NCBI RefSeq assembly: GCF_016858125.1
Contig: NZ_CP064781.1
Coordinates: 3,171,501 to 3,235,500 of the forward strand
DNA: 64,000 nucleotides
Reading direction: 5' to 3'
Origin: Azospira restricta
GTDB taxonomy: Bacteria > Pseudomonadota > Gammaproteobacteria > Burkholderiales > Rhodocyclaceae
Shown here: positions 43,061-53,440 of the stretch, one piece after another
How the letters are laid out: every line of letters begins with the position of its first letter
Numbering within the stretch: position 1 is the first letter of the stretch
Made by a program: the position numbers and the translations under genes
Notes under the pieces: generated by a model
Told to the model about the DNA's origin: nothing
The model's input: the letters and a program-made list of their open reading frames with translations, nothing else
Databases searched by the model: none

Positions 43061-43945
43061 GTGAACCTGCGCTTCGTCGAAGCCTTCGTCTGGGTGGCGC
43101 GCATGAAGAGCATCACGCGCGCCGCCGAAAAGCTGTGCCTGACGCAGTCCGCCGTCTCCAGCCGGATCACCGCGCTCGAGGAGGAAGTGGGCACGCCGCT
43201 GCTCGACCGCCGCGACCGCGTCTTCCGGCTGACCAACGCCGGCACCCGCTTCCTCGACTACGCCGAGCGCTTCCTCGCGCTGCAGCGCGACGTCAAGCGC
43301 GAGTTCGGCGTGCCCGAGGCGCTGCCGCTGTCGCTGCGCATCGGCGGCATCGAGACCGCGCTGCACACCTTCCTGATCGACGTCGTGCGGCACCTGAAGG
43401 CGCGCAACCCGCAGATCGAGTTCGAACTGACCGTCGAAATGACACCGCTGCTCAACGAGCAGATCCGCCGCGGCGGGCTGGACCTGGTGTTCTCGGCGAT
43501 GCCGGCGACCGGCAACGGCGTCTTCAGCGAGGCGCTGCCGGTGATGGAGATGGCCTTCGTCGGCCCGGCCGACGCCGCACCGGCGGGTCCGCTGTCGGTC
43601 GACGACCTGGTCGCGCACGACATCCTCACCTTCCAGCGCGGCTCGCAGCCGCACGTGGCGCTGATGGACGCGCTGCGCAACGCCGGCGTCGGCCACAAGC
43701 ACGTGCAGACCATCTCGTCGATCTCGGCGCTGGTCAAACTGGTCGAGAGCGGCTTCGGCCTGGCGACGCTGCCGCGCGCCGCCGCCGAGCAGCTCGCCGC
43801 GCAGCACCGCATCGCGGTGCTCGACTGCGAACTGCCGCTGGCGCCGCTGCCGATCTTCGCCAGCTTCTGGAGCTACCCGGCGGCGCCGGCGCTGGAGGCG
43901 GCGATCGCCGACGCAATCGTCTACGCCCGCGGCCGGCTGGGCTGA
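43061..43945 (+). CDS. LysR-type regulator, divergent from the 5-oxoproline operon
   Basis: A 294-aa LysR protein from a GTG start with AGGAG upstream. The N-terminal helix-turn-helix is [35 protein letters not shown]; the effector domain (about 90-294) begins [18 protein letters not shown]. The 225-bp gap to the DUF1445 gene should hold its binding site; I saw no unambiguous T-N11-A operator to report. It probably regulates the TRAP/pxp operon (inference from divergence). Confidence 0.92.
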   Translation: MNLRFVEAFVWVARMKSITRAAEKLCLTQSAVSSRITALEEEVGTPLLDRRDRVFRLTNAGTRFLDYAERFLALQRDVKREFGVPEALPLSLRIGGIETALHTFLIDVVRHLKARNPQIEFELTVEMTPLLNEQIRRGGLDLVFSAMPATGNGVFSEALPVMEMAFVGPADAAPAGPLSVDDLVAHDILTFQRGSQPHVALMDALRNAGVGHKHVQTISSISALVKLVESGFGLATLPRAAAEQLAAQHRIAVLDCELPLAPLPIFASFWSYPAAPALEAAIADAIVYARGRLG

Positions 43946-43962
43946 AGCGCCGGCACCAAACA

Positions 43963-43989
43963 AAACGCCCCGCGGCGGGCGGGGCGTTT
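43963..43989. terminator. bidirectional terminator between LysR gene and htpG
   Basis: AAACGCCCCGC / GCGGGGCGTTT, perfect 11-bp stem with a 5-nt loop, symmetrical A- and T-ends. It serves both convergent genes. Confidence 0.85.
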
Positions 43990-44012
43990 CCGTGGCGGCG
44001 GAGCGCTCCGGC

Positions 44013-45908
<1,896 letters not shown>

Positions 45909-45989
45909 GCAAAAAACTCCGTTGTGGTTCAATGACCTGCGGAAGATGGGGACGATGCAGCGGATTTCAAGGCCCTGCCGGCGGCAGCC

Positions 45990-47450
45990 TCAGCGGCGCC
46001 AGAAGCTCGGCGTGAACAGGACGAACACCGACAGCACCTCGAGGCGCCCGATCAGCATCGCCGCCGAGCAGACCCAGGTCTGGAAGTCGGTCAGCGCCTG
46101 GTAGTTCTGCGCCGGCCCGACGACGTTCAAGCCCGGGCCCATGTTGTTGATGCAGGCGATGATCGCGGTGAACGCCGAGATGTAGTCGAGTCCGCTGGCC
46201 ATCAGGAAGAAGGACAGTTCGATCACCGTGAATACGTAGAGGAAGATGAAACCGAGCACGGCCCCCGAGACGCCGGGCGGGATCGCCATCCGGCCGACGC
46301 GGATGACCGTCACCAGGCTCGGATGGATCAGCCGCTTCAGCTCGAGCTGGGCCTGCTGCGCCAGGATCAGCGCGCGCACCATCTTGATGCCGCCGCCGGT
46401 CGAACCGGAACTGACGGTGACGCAGGACAGGAAAAGCATCCACATCGGAACGAAGATCGGCCATTTGTCGAAATCCTGGCTGGCATAGCCGCAGTCGGTG
46501 GCGATCGACACCAGGTTGAAGGCGACGTGGCGCAGGCTGCTCGAGAAGTCCGGATAGGTACCCTGCCCGGCGAGGTAGACGGCGCAGATCAGGATGCTGC
46601 TGGCGAGCAGCACGGCCACCGCGCGCGCCTCGGCATCCCGGGCATAGGCAGCCAGCGAGCGCTCGCGGAAGGCGAGAAAGTGGGTGGCGAAGTTGAGCGC
46701 GGCGAGCACCATGAAGACGATCAGCACCGCCTCGATCAGCGGCGAGTCGAACTGGCCGACGCTCGCGTCGTAGGTCGAGAAGCCGCCCAGCGACAGCGCC
46801 GAGAAGGCGTGGCAGACGGCGTCCAGCCAGTCCATTCCGGCCGCCTTGAGGCTGAGGATGCAGGCCAGCGTCAGCGCGGCATAGACCAGCCACAACGCCT
46901 TCGCGGTGCCGGCGATGCGCGGCGTCAGCTTGGAATCCTTCATCGGCCCCGGCGTCTCGGCGCGGTACAGCTGCATGCCGCCGACGCCGAGCAGCGGCAG
47001 GATGGCGACGGCAAGGACGATGATGCCCATGCCGCCCAGCCAGTTCAGCTCATGACGCCAGAGATTGACCGCCGGCGGCAGGCGCTCCAGCCCGGTGAGC
47101 ACGGTGGCGCCGGTAGTGGTCAGCCCGGACATGGTCTCGAAGAAGGCGTCGGTGAAACTCAGCCCGTCGATCACCAGCAGCAGCGGCACGGTGGCGATCG
47201 CCGCCATCAGCACCCAGGCCAGCGTCACCAGCAAAAAGCCGTCGCGCGGCTTCAGCTCCCGCTTGTGGCGCGAGGTGAGGACCGTCATCAGCGCACCGAA
47301 GCAGAACGACACCGCCATCGCATCGACGAAGTCGATCCAGGTGCCGTCGTCGGCAAGCAGCGAGGCGGCGATCGGCATCAAGTAGGTGACGCTGAAGAAC
47401 ATCAGCATCAGGCCGAGGACGTGGAGGACGGGCAGCAGACGGAAGAGCAT
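45990..47450 (-). CDS. trkH: TrkH potassium uptake protein
   Basis: A 486-aa membrane channel subunit of the Trk system. Four pore-loop motifs with filter glycines are visible: TTTGATV, SLGGFST, TDCGYAS and NNMGPGL. It begins with an ATG overlapping the trkA stop by one base (TGATG). With TrkA it takes up K+ in response to NAD(H)/nucleotide state. It belongs to a four-gene operon with a KdpDE-like two-component system. Confidence 0.96.
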   Translation of the reverse strand: MLFRLLPVLHVLGLMLMFFSVTYLMPIAASLLADDGTWIDFVDAMAVSFCFGALMTVLTSRHKRELKPRDGFLLVTLAWVLMAAIATVPLLLVIDGLSFTDAFFETMSGLTTTGATVLTGLERLPPAVNLWRHELNWLGGMGIIVLAVAILPLLGVGGMQLYRAETPGPMKDSKLTPRIAGTAKALWLVYAALTLACILSLKAAGMDWLDAVCHAFSALSLGGFSTYDASVGQFDSPLIEAVLIVFMVLAALNFATHFLAFRERSLAAYARDAEARAVAVLLASSILICAVYLAGQGTYPDFSSSLRHVAFNLVSIATDCGYASQDFDKWPIFVPMWMLFLSCVTVSSGSTGGGIKMVRALILAQQAQLELKRLIHPSLVTVIRVGRMAIPPGVSGAVLGFIFLYVFTVIELSFFLMASGLDYISAFTAIIACINNMGPGLNVVGPAQNYQALTDFQTWVCSAAMLIGRLEVLSVFVLFTPSFWRR

Positions 47451-48877
47451 CAGAGGAACCCCGCGGCAACCTGGAACAGGCGTTCGACTTCCTTGACCTG
47501 CCGCTTGTGCGTACAGAAGACGATCACCCGGTCGCCGGACTCGATCACCGTATCGTGGTGCGGAATGATCACCCGCTCGGGATAGGCCTCGCGCAGCACA
47601 CCGACCTGCGGCATCAACACCCCCAGCTCGGCGCGGCGGACGATGGCGGCGATGCGTGCGCCGCCGATCTTCGGCAACTGATCGATGCGCCGGCCGACAG
47701 CCTGCGAGGTCTGCGCATCGCCATGCGCGATCAGCTCCAGCGCCTCGGCGGCGCCTCGGCGCAGGCGGTGCACGCGGGCGACATCGCCGCGACGGACGTG
47801 GGTGAGCAGCGTGCCGATCGATACCTGCGCCGGCGACAAAGCGATGTCGATCGGGCCGCCCTGCACCATGTCGGCGTAGGCGCGTCGGTTGATCAGCGCC
47901 AGCACGCGCCGGCAGCCGAGCCGCTTGGCCAGCGACGCGGCCATGATGTTGTCTTCGTCGTCGTTGGTCAGCGCGAGGAATACGTCGGTTTCGTCGATGT
48001 TCTCCTGCGTCAGCAGGTTCTCGTCGGTGGCGTCGCCGGAGAGTACCAGTGTGCGCGAGAGCTGCATCGCGATCGCCGCCGCCCGCCCCCGATTGCGCTC
48101 GATGAGCTTGACCGAGTAGTCACGCTCCAGGCGCTCGGCGACGCGCGCACCGATGTTGCCGCCGCCGGCGATCAGCACGCGCCGCGCCGGCGCCGGCGCC
48201 TTGCGCAGTTCGAGCAGCACGCGACGGATCTGCCCGCTGGCCGCAAGCAGGAAAACCTCGTCGCCGGGAGCGACGACGGTATTGCCATCCGGCTCGATCT
48301 GCCGGTGGTTGCGGAAGATCGCGGCGATGCGTGCATCGACGCCGGCGGGCAGATGCTCGCGCAGCGTGCGGATCGGCTTGCCGGCGAGCAGGCCGTCGGC
48401 GCCGGCGCGCAGGCCGACCAGCACCACGCGCCCGCCGGCGAACTCGACCACCTGCAGCGCCTCGGGAAACTCGATCATCTTCGCGATGTAGTCGGTGACC
48501 TCCTGCTCCGGGCAGATCGCGTGGTCGACAGCGAAGTTGTCGTTGGCGAGGATGGCCGGATCGAGGTAGTCGGCGCTGCGGAGGCGCGCGATCCGCGTCG
48601 GCACCCGGAACAGGCTGCGGGCGATCTTGCAGGCGACGAGGTTGGTCTGGTCGGACTGGGTGACGGCGACCAGCAGGTCGGCGTCGTCGATGCCCGCCTC
48701 GCGCAGCACCGACGGATGCGAGGCGTTACCGGCGACGGTGCGGATATCCAGGCGCTCGGCGAGGAGCGCCAGCGCCTGCGCATCCTGGTCGACGACGGTG
48801 ATGTCGTTGGCTTCGGAAGCGAGCGCCTCGGCGAGGCTGGTGCCGACCTGACCGGCACCGAGGATCAGGATACGCAT
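47450..48877 (-). CDS. trkA: TrkA potassium uptake regulatory subunit
   Basis: A 475-aa peripheral protein with two RCK halves. The first Rossmann motif is ILGAGQVGTSLAE (residues 5-17), the second IAGGGNIGARVAE (about 240), each followed by a TrkA-C domain. It gates TrkH by binding NAD(H) or ATP/ADP. The start codon lies 20 bp after the stop of the KdpE-like gene, suggesting co-transcription. Confidence 0.96.
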   Translation of the reverse strand: MRILILGAGQVGTSLAEALASEANDITVVDQDAQALALLAERLDIRTVAGNASHPSVLREAGIDDADLLVAVTQSDQTNLVACKIARSLFRVPTRIARLRSADYLDPAILANDNFAVDHAICPEQEVTDYIAKMIEFPEALQVVEFAGGRVVLVGLRAGADGLLAGKPIRTLREHLPAGVDARIAAIFRNHRQIEPDGNTVVAPGDEVFLLAASGQIRRVLLELRKAPAPARRVLIAGGGNIGARVAERLERDYSVKLIERNRGRAAAIAMQLSRTLVLSGDATDENLLTQENIDETDVFLALTNDDEDNIMAASLAKRLGCRRVLALINRRAYADMVQGGPIDIALSPAQVSIGTLLTHVRRGDVARVHRLRRGAAEALELIAHGDAQTSQAVGRRIDQLPKIGGARIAAIVRRAELGVLMPQVGVLREAYPERVIIPHHDTVIESGDRVIVFCTHKRQVKEVERLFQVAAGFL

Positions 48878-48897
48878 GCTGGCTGGGATCTCCGGAT

Positions 48898-49572
48898 TCA
48901 GGGCTGGAAGCGGTAACCGACGCCGGTTTCGGTGAGCAGGTAGCGGGGCCGGGTCGGATCGTCCTCCAGCTTCTGCCGCAGGCGGCGGACGTAGATGCGC
49001 ACGTAGTGCTCCTGCTCGGCGTGGCCGCCGCCCCACACCTCGCGCATCAATACGCGATTGGTCATCACCTTGCCAGCGTTGGCGAGCAGCGTCGCCAGCA
49101 GGCGGAACTCGATCTGCGTCAAGTGCACTTCGGCTCCGTCGCGGCGCACCAGGTGGCGGGCGAGGTCGACCTCGATGCCACCGAAACGGTGCACCGGCGT
49201 CGATTCGCTACTCTGCGCGAGGCGACGCAGCAACACGCGCATGCGCGCGAGCAGCTCGCCGATGCCGAAGGGCTTGGTCAGGTAGTCGTCGGCGCCGGCA
49301 TCGAGCGCCTCGATCTTGTCCTGCTCGGCCGAGCGCGCCGAGAGGATCAGGATCGGCAGCGACGACCAGCGGCGCAGCTCGCGGATGAAGTCGACGCCGT
49401 TCATGTCCGGCAGACCGAGGTCGAGGATCACCAGCGTCGCCCCGCCGCCGGCGACGGCGTCCAGTCCGGCCCGGCCGCTGCCGGCCTCGACCGGAACGCC
49501 GCCCTCCTTGCGCACCGCGTCGCAGACGAAGCGGCGGATCTGCGGCTCGTCCTCAACCACGACGACGCGCAC
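48898..49572 (-). CDS. KdpE-like response regulator (OmpR family)
   Basis: Length 224 aa from a GTG at 49572, chosen because AAGGAGGG lies 5 nt upstream. Receiver domain: VVVVEDEPQIRR, phospho-acceptor Asp in LVILDLGLPDMNG, KPF. Winged helix: HLTQIEFRLLATLLANAGKV...YVRIYVRRLRQKLE...TETGVGYRF. Size and sequence style match KdpE. It starts 11 bp after the sensor kinase stop. No kdpFABC genes are in the window, so trkAH are the likely targets. Confidence 0.88.
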   Translation of the reverse strand: MRVVVVEDEPQIRRFVCDAVRKEGGVPVEAGSGRAGLDAVAGGGATLVILDLGLPDMNGVDFIRELRRWSSLPILILSARSAEQDKIEALDAGADDYLTKPFGIGELLARMRVLLRRLAQSSESTPVHRFGGIEVDLARHLVRRDGAEVHLTQIEFRLLATLLANAGKVMTNRVLMREVWGGGHAEQEHYVRIYVRRLRQKLEDDPTRPRYLLTETGVGYRFQP

Positions 49573-49583
49573 CGCCCCCTCCT

Positions 49584-51086
49584 TCACGACCACTCCCCAT
49601 CGACCGCCGGCGGCGTCTCCTGCGGCAGCGTGAAGCGGACGCAGGCCTTGCCCTGGCGATTCTCGGCGACGATGCTGCCGCCGTGCGCGCCGACGATGGC
49701 GCGGCAGAGCGCCAGCCCGATGCCGGTGCCGGGCACCGCCGCTTCCTGCTCGCCACGCACGAACAGCTCGAACAGCTGCTCCATCCGGCCGGCGGGGAAG
49801 CCGCTGCCCTCGTTGCACACGCCCACTTCCAGACGGCCGTCGTCGACCGCCGCGGCGATCTCGATGACGGCGCCGTCGTCCGAATACTTGGCGGCATTCT
49901 CCAGCAGGTTGCAGAAGACGCGCTCGATCAGCACCGCGTCGAAGCTGACCAGCGGCAAGTCGGCCGGCAGGTCGATCAGCAGGCGGCGGCGGGCGAGCAG
50001 TTCGCCGAGCAGGCGCGTGCTCGACCCGATGACCTCGTCGAGCGGCTGCCACTGGCGGTTGAGCACCACCCGCCCGGACTGCAGTCGGGCCATTTCGAGC
50101 AGGTTGGAGACCATGCGATGCATCGAATAGGCCTGCCCGCGGATGATCTCGGCGGTCTCGCGGACCTCCGCGGGAAGGCCGGTGCGGGTATCCGCGACCG
50201 AGTCGGCGAGGCCGACCAGCGTCGTCAGCGGCGTGCGCAGGTCGTGCGAGATCGACGACAGGATCGACGAGCGCAGCTTCTCGGTCTGCGCATCGAGTTC
50301 GCTCTGCTGCGCGATGTCGGCGAAATGGATGCGTTCGATGGCGATGCCGACCAGCGAGGCGACCGCGCCGAGCAGCGGGCGCTTCGCCCGCAGCCGGGCG
50401 GGCGAAGCCGGTGCCGTTGCAACGAGGACGCCGCGCACGCGTGTGGTGCCGGCGAACGGCAGGAATAGCGCCGACGGCTCGCTGGCGCCGAGCGCCACCG
50501 ATTCGACCGCCGCGTTCTCCCGGTAGGCCGCCCGTGCCTGCGCGGTCTCATACTCGTCCGGAAGATAGCCGCCATGGTGGCGCAACGCATCCGGCGCCGC
50601 CAGCGATTCGGAGACGAGCAGGCCGCCGTGCATGCCGAGGTTGGCGAGGAAACGATCGAGCACTTCCGCAACCTGCGCATAGCTCAGCGTCGCGCCGAGA
50701 TCACGCGCCAGATCGTAAAGCACGCGCGTTTCCTGCGCGCTCGCTTCCGCCGCCTCGCTACGCTCGCCGAGCTGCGCCGCCAGGTGCGACGTGATCAGCC
50801 CGACCGCCAGCATCACGCCAAAGGTGACCAGGTACTGCGCATCGGCGACGGTGAACGAAATGTAGGGCGGGACGAAGAAGAAATCGAAGAGGGCGACGCT
50901 GAGCAGCGCGGTCAGCACCGCCGGCCCGCGGCCGAGGCGGACGGCGACGACGAACACCGCGAGCAGGTAGATCATCACGATGTTCGCCTTGTCCAGCTGG
51001 CCGCGCAGCGGGAAGGCGACGAGCGTGGTCAGCGCGCAGAGAGCCGGCGCGATTGCATAAGCGACCCAGGTACGACGGTAGGACAC
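49584..51086 (-). CDS. KdpD-like sensor kinase lacking the N-terminal KdpD/Usp domains
   Basis: A 500-aa kinase. It begins directly with four closely spaced membrane helices (about 8-105; DUF4118 pattern, FDFFFVPPYISFTVAD). A GAF-like domain and HisKA (SSISHDLRTPLTTLVGLADS) follow, then HATPase (NLLENAAKYS, GTGIGLALCRAIV). KdpD is normally about 900 aa; the cytosolic N-terminal KdpD and UspA-like domains are absent, and no upstream open frame supplies them. It heads the operon with KdpE-like, trkA and trkH genes. It probably senses K+ or turgor, without the Kdp-type N-terminal input. Confidence 0.87.
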   Translation of the reverse strand: MSYRRTWVAYAIAPALCALTTLVAFPLRGQLDKANIVMIYLLAVFVVAVRLGRGPAVLTALLSVALFDFFFVPPYISFTVADAQYLVTFGVMLAVGLITSHLAAQLGERSEAAEASAQETRVLYDLARDLGATLSYAQVAEVLDRFLANLGMHGGLLVSESLAAPDALRHHGGYLPDEYETAQARAAYRENAAVESVALGASEPSALFLPFAGTTRVRGVLVATAPASPARLRAKRPLLGAVASLVGIAIERIHFADIAQQSELDAQTEKLRSSILSSISHDLRTPLTTLVGLADSVADTRTGLPAEVRETAEIIRGQAYSMHRMVSNLLEMARLQSGRVVLNRQWQPLDEVIGSSTRLLGELLARRRLLIDLPADLPLVSFDAVLIERVFCNLLENAAKYSDDGAVIEIAAAVDDGRLEVGVCNEGSGFPAGRMEQLFELFVRGEQEAAVPGTGIGLALCRAIVGAHGGSIVAENRQGKACVRFTLPQETPPAVDGEWS

Positions 51087-51168
51087 GTGCCAACTCTTCG
51101 GAGACGGAATCCGCGGAGTGTCCTACAGGCCGTGTAAAAAAGGTGTAAACACCGCGCCGGCGAAGCGC

Positions 51169-51732
51169 TCAGCCGGCGTCGATGGCCTTGTACTCGACGG
51201 CGACGATGTCGATCTCGCGGATGCCGGCCGGGCTCTGGAAGCGCACCGAGTCGCCCTCCTTGGCCTTGATCAGCGCGCGCGCCAACGGCGACACCCAGCT
51301 GATGTGGCCGCGGCCGAGGTCGGTCTCGTCGACGCCGACGATGGTGTAGGTGTTCTCGGCGCCGTCCTCGTCGCAGATGGTGACGGTGGCACCGAAGAAG
51401 ACCTGGTCGCGGTTCGGCTGGCGCAGCGGGTCGACCACCTCGGCAATGTCCAGCCGCTTGGTCAGGAAGCGGATGCGGCGGTCGATCTCGCGCAGCCGGC
51501 GCTTGCCGTAGATGTAGTCGCCGTTCTCCGAGCGGTCGCCGTTCGACGCCGCCCAGGCGACGACCTCGACCACGTGCGGGCGCTCGACGCGCAGCAGGTG
51601 GTCGAGTTCGGCCTTGAGCCGCGCGTGCCCGCCGGGCGAGATGTAGTTCTTCGCCCCCTGCGGCAGCTGCAGGCCGGCCGGGACCTCGTCCTCGTCGTCG
51701 TGGTCGGTTTCGCGGGTAAAAGCCTTGCTCAT
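51169..51732 (-). CDS. greB: transcription elongation factor GreB
   Basis: A 187-aa protein. The coiled-coil domain holds the acidic-tip segment NGDRSENGDYIYGKRRLREIDRR typical of GreB rather than GreA. The FKBP-like domain follows (TVTICDEDGAENTYTIVGVDETDLGRGHISWVSPLARAL). GreB stimulates transcript cleavage by backtracked RNA polymerase. About 28 extra residues at the N-terminus (charged, DDEDE) make it longer than E. coli GreB. Confidence 0.93.
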   Translation of the reverse strand: MSKAFTRETDHDDEDEVPAGLQLPQGAKNYISPGGHARLKAELDHLLRVERPHVVEVVAWAASNGDRSENGDYIYGKRRLREIDRRIRFLTKRLDIAEVVDPLRQPNRDQVFFGATVTICDEDGAENTYTIVGVDETDLGRGHISWVSPLARALIKAKEGDSVRFQSPAGIREIDIVAVEYKAIDAG

Positions 51733-51789
51733 CGTGCGTGCCGTCGGCGGAAAGGCGCAAATGATAACGGAGGCCGGCGCCGCCTGTCA

Positions 51790-51985
51790 GGGCGTACCCC
51801 AAGAGTACTTCCTCGCAATGTGCGGGGCACATCGCTCAGGGCGCACCCCGAGAGTACTTCCTCGCGATGCGCGAGGCACATCGCTCAGGGCGTACCCCAA
51901 GAGCACTTCCTCGCGATGCGCGAGGCACATCGCTCAGGGCGCACCCCGAGAGTACTTCCTCGCAATGTGCGGGGCACATCGCTCA
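51790..51985 (-). repeat. four 49-bp tandem repeats beginning at the ilvA stop codon
   Basis: Units 51790-51838, 51839-51887, 51888-51936 and 51937-51985 are 49 bp each and nearly identical. Read on the minus strand each starts with TGAGCGATG; the first TGA is the ilvA stop codon. Each unit folds into a 9-bp hairpin with a 3-nt loop, followed by GAGGAAGTACTCT and GCGCCC-type sequence. Units 1 and 4 have GCACATTGC as the 3' arm, units 2 and 3 GCGCATCGC; both pair with GCGATGTGC, so base changes keep the stem. A single related copy lies after hybC (59072-59124). There are no spacers, so it is not a CRISPR. Confidence 0.9.
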
Positions 51986-53221
51986 GGGCGCGAGCAGGTT
52001 GCGCGCGGCCAGGCCCTGGCGCGCGAAGTGTTCGAGCAGCTCGCGCTGGTGCGTGAAGTCGCGCGTCTCGATCTGCAGGATGATCTCGGTCATCCCCACC
52101 GGCACGTGCAGCTCGCCGCGCCGGTGCTCGACGTGGCGCACGTTCATGCCGTGTTCGGCGACCAGCCCGAGCAGCGTGGCCAGCCGGCCCGGACTGTCCG
52201 GCGTCAGCACGGCGACGCTCATCAGGCGGCCGCTGGAGGCCAGCCCGTAGTCGATCGAGCGGCCGACCAGCGTCATATCGGCGTTGCCGCCGCTGATCAC
52301 GATCACCGTCGGCGCCTCCGGCGGCAGCGGGATCAGCCCGCGCATCAGCGCCGCCAGGCCGACCACGCCGGCGCCCTCGCCGATCGTCCGCGTGCGTTCG
52401 AGCAGCGTCACCATCGCCTCGGCGATGGCATTGTCGTCGACGGTGACGATCGCATCGACGTGGCGCGCCACCACCTGCCGCGTCAGCAGCCCCGGCAGCT
52501 TGACCTTGATGCCGTCGGCGATGGTGTGCGCGTCCGGGGGGATCGCGTCGATGCCGCCGTCGGCGAGGAAGTGGCGCCACGGCGCGACCGCATCGGCCTG
52601 GACGCCGACGACGCGGATGTCCGGCCGCTGCAGCTTGGCCGCCAGCGCGATGCCGGAAATCAGCCCGCCGCCGCCGAGCGGGACGACGATCTGCGCGGCC
52701 GACGGCAGCGCCTCCAGGATCTCCAGGCCGACGCCGGCTTGGCCGGCGACGATCTCCCAGTCGTCGTAGGGATGGATGAACGCGAGCCCGCGCTCGCGCG
52801 CCAGCCGGTCGGTCTCGACGCGCGCCTCCTCGAGATTGCTGCCGAAGAGCACGACCTCGGCACCCAGGCTCTTGCACGACTCGATCTTGGTCAGCGGCGC
52901 GTTCGCCGGCATCACCACCGTCGCCGGCAGCCCGGCGACCATCGCCGCGCGCGCCACCCCCTGCGCGTGGTTGCCGGCGGACACCGCGATCACGCCGTTC
53001 GCCGCCTGCCCGCTGCGCAGCAGGCAGCCGATCTTGTGGCTGGCGCCGCGCAGCTTGAACGAGCCGGTGCGCTGCAGGTTCTCCAGCTTGATGTGGATCG
53101 GCGCGCCGAACTCGCGCGACAGCGGATCGTTGGCCCACAGCGGCGTCTGCAGCACGGCGTCGGCGATGCGCGCACGGGCATCGTGCAGCGCGGCGAGGTC
53201 AGGCGCAATTCCGGCATCCAT
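51983..53221 (-). CDS. ilvA: threonine ammonia-lyase with ACT domain (IlvA/TdcB type)
   Basis: A 412-aa PLP enzyme that converts threonine to 2-oxobutyrate and ammonia, the first step toward isoleucine. The PLP Lys is in GSFKLRGA; AVSAGNHAQGVA and VPLGGGGLISG are the Asn and phosphate-binding loops. A C-terminal ACT domain (about 335-405; LMSVAVLTPDSPGRLATLLGLV) suggests allosteric control. Length matches the short IlvA class. GGGAGAAC precedes the ATG. Its stop codon is the first base triplet of a tandem repeat array. Confidence 0.92.
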   Translation of the reverse strand: MDAGIAPDLAALHDARARIADAVLQTPLWANDPLSREFGAPIHIKLENLQRTGSFKLRGASHKIGCLLRSGQAANGVIAVSAGNHAQGVARAAMVAGLPATVVMPANAPLTKIESCKSLGAEVVLFGSNLEEARVETDRLARERGLAFIHPYDDWEIVAGQAGVGLEILEALPSAAQIVVPLGGGGLISGIALAAKLQRPDIRVVGVQADAVAPWRHFLADGGIDAIPPDAHTIADGIKVKLPGLLTRQVVARHVDAIVTVDDNAIAEAMVTLLERTRTIGEGAGVVGLAALMRGLIPLPPEAPTVIVISGGNADMTLVGRSIDYGLASSGRLMSVAVLTPDSPGRLATLLGLVAEHGMNVRHVEHRRGELHVPVGMTEIILQIETRDFTHQRELLEHFARQGLAARNLLAP

Positions 53222-53440
53222 CGTGTTCTCCCAGGGCGAGGTTTTTTTGCATTCTCCGCCAGAAAGCGCGGAAAACGAACCCGGTCCCGGCGACGCGCCG
53301 CGGCTCCCCGTCGCTGCCGCAGTAGGCCGCCCGGCAACCGGACGGCGCACGCGGCAGCTTGACGCTGCGGCCGGCGGATGCCGATACTGAAGCCATCAAG
53401 CATAAAAAAAAACGGCTCCGCCGAAGGAATCACGCCGCGC

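Noticed and set aside
51790-51985. CRISPR array
   Set aside because: Units are contiguous with no unique spacers, and no cas genes are nearby.
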